From positions 5,332,001-5,396,000 of the forward strand of contig OY829383.1 of NCBI GenBank assembly GCA_963691835.1: DNA of 64,000 nucleotides. Direction: 5' to 3'. Positions 8,561-17,459 of the stretch are shown here, piece by piece. Source of the DNA: G963691835 sp963691835. Lineage in GTDB: Bacteria > Pseudomonadota > Alphaproteobacteria > Thalassobaculales > Thalassobaculaceae. Each line of letters starts with the position of its first letter. Within the stretch, counting starts at the first letter, position 1. A program made the position numbers and the translations under genes. The notes below the pieces were generated by a model, which searched no databases, had not been told where the DNA came from, and saw only the letters and a list, made by a program, of their open reading frames with translations.

Positions 8561-9937
8561 TCAGATCTCACCATCATGGCGCAGCCGGTCGATCGCATCC
8601 GAGAACGCAGCGACCGTGTGTTCAATCTCGGCCGCTCCGTGGGCGGCCGACGTCAGCCCGCCGCCCTTGTTGTTCGTGTCGACGCCGTTCAAGGCAAAGG
8701 CAAGCCGGAGCCGACCCGTCACCCGCCCGGATTTGGCGGACAGCCGTTCCCACGGAAGGCTCAGCGGATCCAGATTGCCCGGGGTTAGATCCAGGTTCTC
8801 CGGATTGGTGAAGACATGGAAGCTGGAAAAGGTGCCGTAGACCGCCCACGGGACGCCCTTCTTCGCGAGGACATCATTCATTCCGGCGCGAAGATCCGCA
8901 GCCGCCTTGTTGGCACGATCGCAGGCGTCGGTGGTCTCGATGATCTCCAGCGCGGCAATCCCCGATGCGGCGGAGACCGGGTTGGCGTTGAAGGTGCCGG
9001 GATGGCCGATCTTCTCACGCTTGGCGGCAGCGGTCGCGGCGAAATCGAGACCGTCCATAATGTCTCGGCGCCCGCACACAGCCCCGCCGGGCAAGCCGCC
9101 AGCCACGATCTTGGCGAGTGTGGTCAGGTCGGGTGTTATGCCGAACGCCGCCTGCGCGCCACCCGGGGAGACCCGGAATCCGGTCACCACCTCATCGAAG
9201 ATCAGTACGACACCGTGGCGCGCCGTCTCTGCCCGAAGGATGGAGAGGAACTCCGGCGTGACCGGTACCTGTCCAAAGGACGCGCCGGTCGGCTCAATGA
9301 TGATGGCGGCGATATCCGGATCATTGTCCAAGCAGGCTTTCAACGCATCCGCGTCGCCCGGCGGCAGCAAGACGACACCCCCCGCAATCCCCGCCAAAAC
9401 GCCGGTTGTGGGGGATCCATCAAAATGGTCCGACACACCGCTCGCCATGTGGTCGTGCCACCCATGGAACATCGACTTGAAGCGGATGATCTTGCTGCGA
9501 CCGGTAAAAGCCCGGGAAAGACGAAGCGCCATCAGCGTCGCCTCCGTCCCCGAAGAGGTGAAGCGCACCCGCTCCGCAGACGGCACCATCCGGCAGACGG
9601 CCTTTGCCCAGGCGACTTCGCGTGGGTGGTTGGCACCGTACTGGGTGCCTTCGGACAGGGCTTGCTCGGCCGCAGCGACGACCTCGGGCCGGGAGTGCCC
9701 CAGCAACAGCGCACCATGGCCGCCGTAATAGTCGACGTAACGGTTGCCATCCACATCCCACTTGTAGGGCCCCTCCCCCCGCGCGCAGTAGAGGGCGTAG
9801 GGATCCAGATGGCGGGCGTCGTGGGCGATACCACTGGGAAGCAGTTGCCTCGCCTCCTCCGCCAGGGCCGCCGAGCCCGGGGTCTTGGCCTTGTAGTCGG
9901 CAAGAATGGTTGAATTCGACAGCGTCGTCTCGGACAT
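8561..9937 (-). CDS. Class III PLP aminotransferase, glutamate-1-semialdehyde aminomutase-like
   Basis: PLP-dependent class III aminotransferase of 458 aa, closest in layout to glutamate-1-semialdehyde 2,1-aminomutase. SSGTEATLMALRLSRAFTGR binds the phosphate, IFDEVVTGFR carries the aspartate that contacts the pyridine nitrogen, and TLAKIVAGGLPGGAV contains the Schiff-base lysine. The ATG at 9937 is preceded by GGGAGGGG; the frame extends 28 codons further without a good start. True HemL is normally about 430 aa and not linked to ivd. The longer N-terminus, the C-terminal LRLAFALNGVDTNNKGG segment and the context suggest one of the catabolic HemL-like transaminases. The substrate is not known. 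Confidence 0.85.
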   Translation of the reverse strand: MSETTLSNSTILADYKAKTPGSAALAEEARQLLPSGIAHDARHLDPYALYCARGEGPYKWDVDGNRYVDYYGGHGALLLGHSRPEVVAAAEQALSEGTQYGANHPREVAWAKAVCRMVPSAERVRFTSSGTEATLMALRLSRAFTGRSKIIRFKSMFHGWHDHMASGVSDHFDGSPTTGVLAGIAGGVVLLPPGDADALKACLDNDPDIAAIIIEPTGASFGQVPVTPEFLSILRAETARHGVVLIFDEVVTGFRVSPGGAQAAFGITPDLTTLAKIVAGGLPGGAVCGRRDIMDGLDFAATAAAKREKIGHPGTFNANPVSAASGIAALEIIETTDACDRANKAAADLRAGMNDVLAKKGVPWAVYGTFSSFHVFTNPENLDLTPGNLDPLSLPWERLSAKSGRVTGRLRLAFALNGVDTNNKGGGLTSAAHGAAEIEHTVAAFSDAIDRLRHDGEI

Positions 9938-10027
9938 CGGCCCCTCCCGTGGTCGCGGCATGGGAGAGCTTAGCCGGGCTGGTCTCCCAGGTGTCAACGG
10001 CTCTGCTTGCGGGGCGGACAATCCGTC

Positions 10028-11599
10028 CTAAATCAGGAAGACCGCCGCCAGCCCCAAGAACGTGAAGAAGCCGACAACGTCGGTCACCGTGGTGAGAAAG
10101 ACCGTCGAAGCGACGGCGGGGTCGATGTTCATCTTGTCAAGGCTGATGGGGATCAGCGTTCCGCACAGCCCGGCGATGACAAGATTGATGATCATCGACG
10201 CGGCCAGAACGATCGCAATGTCCGGGTCCCCGAACCAGGCCCACGTGACCACGCCCGCGATCAGGGCAAAGGCCATGCCGTTCAGCCACCCCACCATGGT
10301 CTCCTTCACCACGAACTTGGCGGCGTTTGTCGGGCTGATGTCCCGCATCGCGAGCGCCCGCACGGCGACTGTCAGTGTTTGCGTCCCGGCATTGCCGCCC
10401 ATGGAGGCCACGATCGGCATCAGAATGGCGAGGGCCACGATTTTCTCAATCGTGGTTTCGAAAACGCCGATGACGGCGGACGCGACAATGGCCGTCATCA
10501 GATTGACGGCGAGCCAGATGAAACGGCTGCGCGTGGTCTCCACCAGATTGCCGTGAAGGTCGTCGGACGCCACGCCGCCCAAGCGGAGGAGATCCTCTTC
10601 CGCCTCTTCATCGATCACGTCGACAACGTCATCGACGGTGATGGCTCCCAAAAGCCACTCCCCCTCATCAATCACCGGGGCAGACACCAGCCCATAGCGG
10701 CGGAACAGCATCGCCACTTCTTCCTTGTCCATGTCGGCCGGGATTTTGTGGAAGCCCGTGGACATGATGTCGACGACGGGGATCGGACGCTTGTTCCGGA
10801 GCAGCAAGCTCAAGGGGATCTTACCCACCGGTCGATAACGGGCGTCGACCACGTAAAGATCGTAGAAGTCGTCCGGTGCGGTGGACATGGACCGCAGGTA
10901 GTCGATGGTTTGCCCGACGTCCCAATGCTCGGGCACCACAACAATCTCCCGCTGCATGAGGCGTCCGGCCGTTCCCTCGGCGAAGGTGAGGCCCTGTTCG
11001 ACCAGGACCCGTTCCTCGTCCGGAATGGCATCGAGAACCTGGGCTTTGTCCGCGTCATCCAGCTTTTCGATCAGCTCCAGTGCGTCGTCGGAGTCGAGCT
11101 TGGATACGGCGTCGGCGAGGACTTCCGGCTCCAGGGTCGCGACAACCGTCTCCCGGACCGAGTCGTCCAGGTGCGGGATGACCTCCGGATCGAAGTCATC
11201 GCCCGCCGCTTCGATGATCAGGTCGCGCCCCGTCGCGTTCTGACGCTCCAGGAGATCCGCGAAATCAGCCGGGTGCAGGTCACTGACAAGATCGGACAGA
11301 AGATCGGTATCACCGCTCTTTATGGCCTCCCGGACGGCGGTTTCCGTATCGTCCGTCAGCTCGTACGAAAGCGCTGCTTCGGCTGCTTCCTTAGCCTCCC
11401 GGACAGCGGCGATCTCCGCCTCCAGGGCCTTGATGCGCTTCTTCAGTTTGCGGGTCTTTTTCTTCCGCCGGCGTTTCCAGGCGGCAAGGTTCTCACCGGG
11501 GAGGCGGGGCACTTCGGCGATGGACGCGAGTTCGTCGCCGTTCTCGTCGAATTCCACGTCGGGTTCCGGCGCGGTCTTGGTTTTGCCCCCCGCCGCCAT
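10028..11599 (-). CDS. mgtE: Magnesium transporter MgtE
   Basis: Inner-membrane Mg2+ channel/transporter of 523 aa. In order: an unusual basic, probably coiled-coil N-terminal extension (residues 40-75, with WKRRRKKKTRKLKKR followed by an acidic/alanine helix), the MgtE_N superhelical domain (about 75-205), two CBS domains (about 210-330) that sense Mg2+ in characterised homologues, and a five-helix membrane domain from about residue 360. The membrane part has the conserved ASMGGNAGTQTL pore segment and a C-terminal TTVTDVVGFFTFLG helix. It starts 9 bp downstream of the malic enzyme gene and is probably co-transcribed with it. The N-terminal extension is longer than in the well-studied Thermus protein. 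Confidence 0.93.
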   Translation of the reverse strand: MAAGGKTKTAPEPDVEFDENGDELASIAEVPRLPGENLAAWKRRRKKKTRKLKKRIKALEAEIAAVREAKEAAEAALSYELTDDTETAVREAIKSGDTDLLSDLVSDLHPADFADLLERQNATGRDLIIEAAGDDFDPEVIPHLDDSVRETVVATLEPEVLADAVSKLDSDDALELIEKLDDADKAQVLDAIPDEERVLVEQGLTFAEGTAGRLMQREIVVVPEHWDVGQTIDYLRSMSTAPDDFYDLYVVDARYRPVGKIPLSLLLRNKRPIPVVDIMSTGFHKIPADMDKEEVAMLFRRYGLVSAPVIDEGEWLLGAITVDDVVDVIDEEAEEDLLRLGGVASDDLHGNLVETTRSRFIWLAVNLMTAIVASAVIGVFETTIEKIVALAILMPIVASMGGNAGTQTLTVAVRALAMRDISPTNAAKFVVKETMVGWLNGMAFALIAGVVTWAWFGDPDIAIVLAASMIINLVIAGLCGTLIPISLDKMNIDPAVASTVFLTTVTDVVGFFTFLGLAAVFLI

Positions 11600-11608
11600 C
11601 GTCGACGC

Positions 11609-13900
11609 CTAGCCCTTGGATCCGCGGGCCCGTGCCGTGGCCTGGGCGTCAACCGCCGCCACGGCCGCCATATTGACGATGCCGCGGACCGTCACCGAGG
11701 GCGTAAGGATATGCATCGGCCGTCTGGTCCCAACCAACATCGGTCCCACACTGAGGCCCCGCCCAAGCTGTTTCAATAGGTTGAAGGCAATGTTGGACGC
11801 ATCGAGATCGGGCAGCACCAGGAGGTTGGCGTCGCCGTCGAGCTTTGAGCCCGGAAAGACGCGGCGGCGGATGGACGCCGTCACCGCAGCGTCCGCGTGC
11901 ATCTCGCCATCCGCCTGAATCTCGGGATACCGTTCCTGCAGCAGTGCGATCCCCTCACGCATACGGGCCGCCGAGGGCAAATCCGTCGTTCCGAAATTGG
12001 AGTGCGACAGGAAAGCGACCTTCGGCTCCAGGCCGAAACTCCGGACCTCGTGGCAGGCCAGCGTGACCATCTCGACCAGGGCTTCCGGCGATGGTTCCGG
12101 GTTTACGTGGGTATCCACCAGGAAGATCTGCCGGTCGGGCAGGATCAGCAGGCTGACCGCCGCGGGCATCGTCACTCCGCGCCGCAGGCCGATCACGTCC
12201 GTCACCTCCTTGAGATGATCGCGATATCGGCCCGTTGTGCCGCAGATCGCCGCATCCGCATCCCCTTTTTCAAGCATCAGGGCGGCTATGGTCGTTGACC
12301 GGGTCCGAACAACCTCCCGCGCCAAATCCGGTGAGACGCCCCGGCGCCCCATGCGGTCATGATAGGTCTGCCAGTAGGACTCGTACCGCGGATCGGACTG
12401 CGGGTTCACGAGATCCACGTCCCTGCCCGTCTCGAGCCGCAGCCCCAAATCCGCGATGCGCCGGTCGATGACCTCGGGACGGCCGACCAGGACCGGGCGG
12501 GCCAGCCCTTCGTCGATAATGGTCTGGGCGGCCCGAAGGACGCGTTCCTCTTCCCCCTCCGCAAAGGCGAGGCGTTGAAGATCCGCCTTCGCCTTGAGGA
12601 AGATCGGCCGCATGACCGGGGCAGAGCGAAAGACGAACTGATTGAGCTTGTCCTTGTAGGCCTCCATGTCCTCGATCGGACGGGTGGCCACGCCACTTCG
12701 CATTGCTGCCTCCGCGACACGGGGGGCGATCTCCAATATCAGGCGCGGATCGAAGGGTTTCGGGATCAGGTACTCGGGGCCGAAGGACAGATCGCTGTCG
12801 CCATAGGCCGTGGCAACCACGTCGGAGCTTTCCTGCATGGCAAGGTCGGCAATCGCCTCGACCGCAGCGATCTTCATGTCCTCATTGATCGCCGTCGCGC
12901 CCACGTCCAGCGCCCCCCGGAAAATGAACGGAAAGCAGAGGACATTGTTGACCTGGTTCGGATAATCCGTCCGGCCCGTCGCCATGATGACGTCGTCACG
13001 GGCCGCCTTCGCCTCTTCCGGCAAAATCTCAGGCGTGGGATTGGCGAGTGCCAAGACAAGCGGCCGGTCCGCCATGGACGCAACCATCTCGCCCGTCAGG
13101 ACCCGGGGCGCCGACAGGCCCATGAAGACGTCCGCACCCCCGATGACATCCGCCAGCGTCCGCGCCTCCGTCTGGCGGGCCCACTTGCCTTTGAAGGGGT
13201 CCATCTGCTCGGTCCGGCCCTCGTAGACCACGCCGACGATGTCGCAGACGGTCACGTTCTCCGGCTTCAAGCCCATCGATGCCAAGAGATCCAGGCAAGC
13301 AAGGGCTGCGGCCCCTGCACCAGAGACGACCAGCTTGATCTCGTCGAGTTTCTTGCCGACCACCCGGAGCCCGTTGCGGATTGCCGCCGCGACGATGATG
13401 GCGGTGCCGTGCTGATCGTCGTGGAACACCGGGATCTTCATCCGCTCCCGAAGTGCCCGCTCGATCAGAAAGCATTCCGGCGCCTTGATGTCCTCAAGGT
13501 TGATCCCGCCGAAGGTGGGCTCCATCGCGGCAACGATATCGATGAACCGGTCCGGGTCCAGGGCATCCAGTTCGATGTCGAAGACGTCGATGTCGGCGAA
13601 CTTCTTGAAGAGGACGGCCTTGCCTTCCATCACGGGCTTGGACGCCAGCGCGCCGATCGCGCCCAGTCCCAGTACCGCCGTGCCGTTGGTGATGACACCG
13701 ACGAGGTTCGCGCGCGAGGTGACCCGCGCGGCTTCCGCCGGATCCTCAACGATCGCGGTGCAGGCATAGGCCACGCCGGGCGAGTAGGCGAGCGCCAGGT
13801 CCCGTTGCGTCGCCAATGGCTTCGTCGCTTCGATCGCCAGTTTTCCAGGCGACGGCACACGATGATAGTAAAGCGCCGCTTCTTTCAGATCGTCGGTCAT
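11609..13900 (-). CDS. maeB: NADP-dependent malic enzyme with C-terminal phosphotransacetylase-like domain
   Basis: Large-form malic enzyme (763 aa) that decarboxylates malate to pyruvate, usually with NADP. The N-terminal half has the malic domain (YSPGVAYAC, TNGTAVLGLGAIGALASKPVMEGK, FHDDQHGTA) and the NAD(P)-binding Rossmann segment (VVSGAGAAALACLDLL). The C-terminal third, from about residue 430, is a phosphate acetyl/butyryltransferase-like domain that in MaeB proteins is regulatory rather than catalytic. GGAGGGGG lies just before ATG 13900. The length matches alphaproteobacterial MaeB. It would supply pyruvate and NADPH during growth on C4 or tricarboxylic acids, which suits the transporters in this window. 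mgtE follows at 9 bp. Confidence 0.95.
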   Translation of the reverse strand: MTDDLKEAALYYHRVPSPGKLAIEATKPLATQRDLALAYSPGVAYACTAIVEDPAEAARVTSRANLVGVITNGTAVLGLGAIGALASKPVMEGKAVLFKKFADIDVFDIELDALDPDRFIDIVAAMEPTFGGINLEDIKAPECFLIERALRERMKIPVFHDDQHGTAIIVAAAIRNGLRVVGKKLDEIKLVVSGAGAAALACLDLLASMGLKPENVTVCDIVGVVYEGRTEQMDPFKGKWARQTEARTLADVIGGADVFMGLSAPRVLTGEMVASMADRPLVLALANPTPEILPEEAKAARDDVIMATGRTDYPNQVNNVLCFPFIFRGALDVGATAINEDMKIAAVEAIADLAMQESSDVVATAYGDSDLSFGPEYLIPKPFDPRLILEIAPRVAEAAMRSGVATRPIEDMEAYKDKLNQFVFRSAPVMRPIFLKAKADLQRLAFAEGEEERVLRAAQTIIDEGLARPVLVGRPEVIDRRIADLGLRLETGRDVDLVNPQSDPRYESYWQTYHDRMGRRGVSPDLAREVVRTRSTTIAALMLEKGDADAAICGTTGRYRDHLKEVTDVIGLRRGVTMPAAVSLLILPDRQIFLVDTHVNPEPSPEALVEMVTLACHEVRSFGLEPKVAFLSHSNFGTTDLPSAARMREGIALLQERYPEIQADGEMHADAAVTASIRRRVFPGSKLDGDANLLVLPDLDASNIAFNLLKQLGRGLSVGPMLVGTRRPMHILTPSVTVRGIVNMAAVAAVDAQATARARGSKG

Positions 13901-14076
13901 TCAGGCCCCCTCCGCCGCGTGCGGGAGCCTAACATCCAGCCTTGCCGCACCCAAGTGACGCCTTGGCAAAGACGCGGGAAAATCGACATGGTTCGGATGC
14001 CGATCCACCCTTGCCGCGCGACCCGGCACCCCCTAGTTTCCCAGCCTTGTCACATCTCATGGATCAGGAGCAGGCC

Positions 14077-14322
14077 ATGGCCGAAGTCGGCGGAATCGCG
14101 GGCGATCAATTGAAGTCCTATATCGAGCGCATCGAGCGGCTCGAAGAGGAAAAGGCGACGCTGACAGCCGATATCCGGGAAGTCTTCTCGGAAGCCAAGG
14201 GCAACGGATTCGATGTGAAGATCATGCGCCAGGTCATCAAGATCCGGAAAATGGACAAAGAGGACGTGCAGGAACAGGAAGAGCTGCTGGACCTCTACAA
14301 ACGCGCCATCGGCATGGAGTAG
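14077..14322 (+). CDS. gapR: GapR-like DUF2312 nucleoid-associated protein
   Basis: An 81-aa DUF2312/UPF0335 protein. The core AKGNGFDVKI followed by KIRK is the conserved DNA-binding region of the family, whose Caulobacter member GapR binds overtwisted AT-rich DNA and promotes topoisomerase action ahead of forks. The N-terminal half, with repeated RIERLEEEK-like heptads, is a predicted coiled coil for dimerisation. I start at ATG 14077 because AGGAG precedes it by about six bases; an ATG six codons earlier and a longer frame from 13942 lack support. The 81-aa length agrees with the family (about 80-90). A small GHNGGPPL protein follows 8 bp downstream on the same strand. Confidence 0.88.
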   Translation: MAEVGGIAGDQLKSYIERIERLEEEKATLTADIREVFSEAKGNGFDVKIMRQVIKIRKMDKEDVQEQEELLDLYKRAIGME

Positions 14323-14330
14323 GCGCCGCG

Positions 14331-14588
14331 ATGTTCGCCCCGCGCCGGAACCGTAAGCCCAGCTCCATTCGCCGCCAGTTGCACGCCCATACGATCGGAA
14401 TCGGCCACAATGGCGGCCCGCCGCTCAGCGACGTCTGGTTGGAATACACCTGGCGAAAGGCGAGTAAGAAGGCCTGGAAGACACCGGACAAGCTGATCCT
14501 GGACCGGCGTCTGGCCCGGGCCGAAGCGCTGGGGATGACGTACCGGGAGTACGTTCTAGAGATTCTGGAGCGCGGCCGGAATCTCTAG
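14331..14588 (+). CDS. Small conserved protein with GHNGGPPL motif
   Basis: An 85-aa basic protein. Its central IGIGHNGGPPL motif is shared by many small alphaproteobacterial proteins of unknown function that I recognise only by this motif. The N-terminal 20 residues are rich in Arg/Lys/Ser. The C-terminal half (from about residue 33) looks helical, with many Lys/Arg and a LDRRLARAEALGMTYREYVLEILERGRNL tail resembling a short ribbon-helix-helix-like or helical end; this is only an impression. It begins 8 bp after gapR's TAG, so the two are likely co-transcribed and could both act on DNA. It has no recognised enzyme motif. Confidence 0.7.
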   Translation: MFAPRRNRKPSSIRRQLHAHTIGIGHNGGPPLSDVWLEYTWRKASKKAWKTPDKLILDRRLARAEALGMTYREYVLEILERGRNL

Positions 14589-14612
14589 GGAAACCGAACC
14601 GTTACCAGATGA

Positions 14613-16496
14613 TCAGGCGGCGCCGTTGCCGTTCTTCCGGAGCGAGAAGTTCGACTCCACATACCGCATCAATTCCGCAACCGACTGGTCGACGCTGGCA
14701 TCGCTCGTGTCGACGACGACCTCTGGGCGCTCCGGCTCCTCATAGGGGGCGGAGATCCCTGTAAAGTCCTTGATCTCGCCTGCTCTCGCTTTCTTGTAGA
14801 GCCCCTTTGGATCCCTCGTCTCACAGACTTCCAGATCGGCCTTCACATATACCTCGTGAAAGTGCGCGGGCGCGATTGTCCGGACGCGGTCGCGGTCATC
14901 CCGATAGGGCGAGATAAAAGCGGTGACGACGAGTAGCCCCGCATCCGCGAAGAGCTTCGCCACCTCGCCGACCCGGCGAATGTTCTCCGCCCGGTCTTCC
15001 GGCGCGAAGCCCAGATCGGCGGACAAACCAAATCGGATGTTGTCGCCGTCGAGCACGTAGGTCTGATAGCCCTTGAGGAAGAGCTGCTGCTCCAACTCAA
15101 TCGCGATCGTGGATTTCCCAGCACCCGAGAGCCCCGTCAGCCACAGCACGCCACTCTTGTGTCCCGCCGCCTGGGCACGAGAGGCGGGTGTGACCCGATG
15201 TTCAACGGCGTGGATGTTGTCGGAGGTCACATCGAACCGGGCCCGCTGATCCGGAAAGCCCTCCATGGAGACGATGCCGCCGCCAACGGTGTCGTAATCC
15301 TCGATCAGCACGAACCGGCCGGTCTTTGGATTATGGTTGAACGGGTCCAGAGCCAGGGTCGCGCGGGCCCTCAGAATGACCTCGCCGACACCGTTCCGCT
15401 CGATCCGGTCGGCCGATGCCTCAGACAGATCCGTGACATCAATCGCGGTTTCGATTGATTGCACCTCAACCGGATGCTCCGACGTGGCCAGTTTCAGCGT
15501 GTACCGGCGCCCAACCTCCAACGGCCGCTGGCCGAGCCAGAACAGCTTTGCCCGGAAGACGTTCGTCTCCACCGGAGCGTCGTCCGCGTGGCTCGCCACA
15601 TGCCCACGCTCCACGAAGATTTGATCTTCGAGGGTGATACCCACCGACTGGCCGGCAGACGCCGCTATCGGACTGTCATTCGTGTTCCATGACTCGATGG
15701 AGGCGACCTTCACGCGTTTGTTCGATGGCGAGAAAAGGAGATCATCTCCGACGCGGAGGCGGCCACTCTCGATCCTGCCCGCAATGATCCGGCGGTCATC
15801 GAACTTGTAGACATCCTGAACGGGCAGGCGCAGCGGCAATTCAAACGGCAACTTCGGCGTGGGGAGTGCGTCCAGCGCTTCCAGAATGGAGGGGCCCGCG
15901 TACCAGGGCATTTTCTCCGGCGCGTGGGTTAGGCCTTCCCCCTCCCGGGCAGACAGCGGGATGACAGCAGACGCAATCACACCGATCTCGCCCAGATAGT
16001 CCACGACTTCGGTGCGCACCGCCTCAAACCGGTCTTCCGACCAGTCCACGAGGTCCATCTTGTTGACCGCGACCATGACCTCGCGGATGCCCAGCAGGTT
16101 CAGGATGTATCCGTGACGACGGGACTGCTCCCGCATGCCTTCCTTCGCGTCGATGACCAGGATTGCCGCATCGGAGAGGGCAGCACCCGAAACCATGTTC
16201 TTGAGGAACTCGGTGTGGCCCGGCGCGTCGATCACCACGTAAGGCCGGACATCGGTCGAGAAGTGGATCTGGGTCGTGTCGATGGTGATGCCCTGATCCC
16301 GTTCCGCCTGAAGCGCATCGAGGACAAAGGCCCATTCCATCGGCATGCCGCGTCGCTCGGACATCGCTTTGACCGCCTCGGCCTTACCTTCCGGAAGGGA
16401 GTCGGTCTCATGCAGCAGCCGGCCAACGAGGGTAGACTTGCCATGATCGACATGCCCGACGATCACAAGCTTAAGAGGCAAAGTATCTTTGGTCAT
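14613..16496 (-). CDS. cysNC: Bifunctional sulfate adenylyltransferase subunit 1 / adenylylsulfate kinase
   Basis: Fused CysN-CysC protein of 627 aa. The N-terminal two thirds is an EF-Tu-like GTPase: GHVDHGKST (G1), DAPGHTEF (G3) and NKMD (G4), followed by two beta-barrel domains. With CysD it makes APS from sulfate and ATP, driven by GTP hydrolysis. The C-terminal third, from about residue 440, is APS kinase with P-loop GLSGAGKST, LDGDNIRFGL, FISPYRDDR and FTGISAPYEEPE, giving PAPS. GGAAGAG precedes ATG 16496. cysD lies 21 bp upstream, so the two form one operon. The product PAPS could serve assimilation or the sulfotransferase at 55 kb. No PAPS reductase is in the window. Confidence 0.97.
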   Translation of the reverse strand: MTKDTLPLKLVIVGHVDHGKSTLVGRLLHETDSLPEGKAEAVKAMSERRGMPMEWAFVLDALQAERDQGITIDTTQIHFSTDVRPYVVIDAPGHTEFLKNMVSGAALSDAAILVIDAKEGMREQSRRHGYILNLLGIREVMVAVNKMDLVDWSEDRFEAVRTEVVDYLGEIGVIASAVIPLSAREGEGLTHAPEKMPWYAGPSILEALDALPTPKLPFELPLRLPVQDVYKFDDRRIIAGRIESGRLRVGDDLLFSPSNKRVKVASIESWNTNDSPIAASAGQSVGITLEDQIFVERGHVASHADDAPVETNVFRAKLFWLGQRPLEVGRRYTLKLATSEHPVEVQSIETAIDVTDLSEASADRIERNGVGEVILRARATLALDPFNHNPKTGRFVLIEDYDTVGGGIVSMEGFPDQRARFDVTSDNIHAVEHRVTPASRAQAAGHKSGVLWLTGLSGAGKSTIAIELEQQLFLKGYQTYVLDGDNIRFGLSADLGFAPEDRAENIRRVGEVAKLFADAGLLVVTAFISPYRDDRDRVRTIAPAHFHEVYVKADLEVCETRDPKGLYKKARAGEIKDFTGISAPYEEPERPEVVVDTSDASVDQSVAELMRYVESNFSLRKNGNGAA

Positions 16497-16517
16497 ATCT
16501 CTTCCGAAACCCGCCGG

Positions 16518-17312
16518 TCACATATATCCGGCGGTGCGCAAGCGCTCAAAACTGTCTTCACTTTCATGGTCCATTGCCCGGCCGGTGCGCTCGGCCACCT
16601 TCGTCTCCTGAAGCTCGACAATGATCTCTTCGATGGTCGACGCATGACTGTCGACCGGGAACGTAATGTCCGTGTCCCCCAGCGACCGGTACCGCTTACC
16701 GTCCTTGGCGAAATAGAGATCCACGATCGGGATCCGCTCCCTTTGGATGTAGCGCCAGATATCGAGCTCGGTCCAATGGAGGATCGGGTGCACGCGGATG
16801 TGGGTCCCCGGGGGGAAACTGGTCTTGTATTGATCCCAGAACTCGGGCGGCTGGTCCCGGAAGTCCCATACCGCGTTTGAGCCGCGGGGGCTGAACACGC
16901 GCTCCTTCGCCCGGGTCGCCTCTTCATCCCGGCGGATGCCGGCACAAACGGCCTGGGTGTCCAGCTCCGCGATCAGGCGCTTCAGCCCTTCGGTCTTGCG
17001 GGCGGCCGACCGGCTGGCGGGGGGGAGCGTCGGGTCGATCTCATCGATCGGCGGGCAGTCCCGGATGATCAGGTTCACGCCCCATTCAGCGGCATACTTC
17101 TTCTGGAACGCATACATCTCCGGAAACTTCTTTCCGGTGTCGCAGAACATCAGCGGAAAGGGCACGTGCCCGAAGAACGCCTTCCGGGCAAGCCAGATCA
17201 TGACGTTCGAATCCTTGCCGAGAGACCAGAGCATGCCCATCCGGTCGAACGCGTGGAACGCTTCCCGAATGATATAGATGCTCTGCGCCTCCAGGGCGTC
17301 GAGATGATCCAT
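16518..17312 (-). CDS. cysD: Sulfate adenylyltransferase subunit 2
   Basis: CysD, the ATP-pyrophosphatase subunit of ATP sulfurylase, 264 aa. The PP-loop appears as SLGKDSNVM near the N-terminus and PLMFCDTGKKFPEMYAF follows it. Arg-rich AGIRRDEEATRAKERVFS and the C-terminal HPILHWTELDIWRYIQRERIP segment are typical of the family. It is shorter than the roughly 300-aa E. coli protein, and the region after YRSLG reads DTDITFPVDSHAST rather than the usual GCYPLTGAVES-like sequence. That places it in the short alphaproteobacterial CysD branch. AGGA lies eight bases before ATG 17312. It is first in the cysD-cysNC operon. Confidence 0.95.
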   Translation of the reverse strand: MDHLDALEAQSIYIIREAFHAFDRMGMLWSLGKDSNVMIWLARKAFFGHVPFPLMFCDTGKKFPEMYAFQKKYAAEWGVNLIIRDCPPIDEIDPTLPPASRSAARKTEGLKRLIAELDTQAVCAGIRRDEEATRAKERVFSPRGSNAVWDFRDQPPEFWDQYKTSFPPGTHIRVHPILHWTELDIWRYIQRERIPIVDLYFAKDGKRYRSLGDTDITFPVDSHASTIEEIIVELQETKVAERTGRAMDHESEDSFERLRTAGYM

Positions 17313-17459
17313 TGACGGTTCCTGTGAGAATCAAGTCCGCGACGGCGGTTGCGGCGCTTCTACGCCCCTCGCCGTCCCCTGTAAAGGGATGCGGCCCGGA
17401 CAGACTTTCATCCACCAGAAATCGCACCCCAGGCCCGGACTCGCCGCGTTCGGCTGACC

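Noticed and set aside
10007..11779. Long plus-strand open frame (590 codons) opposite mgtE
   Set aside because: Antisense to a clear MgtE with CBS and membrane domains; no independent support.
12359..14113. Long plus-strand open frame (584 codons) opposite maeB
   Set aside because: Antisense shadow of a well-supported malic enzyme; low-complexity composition, no motif.
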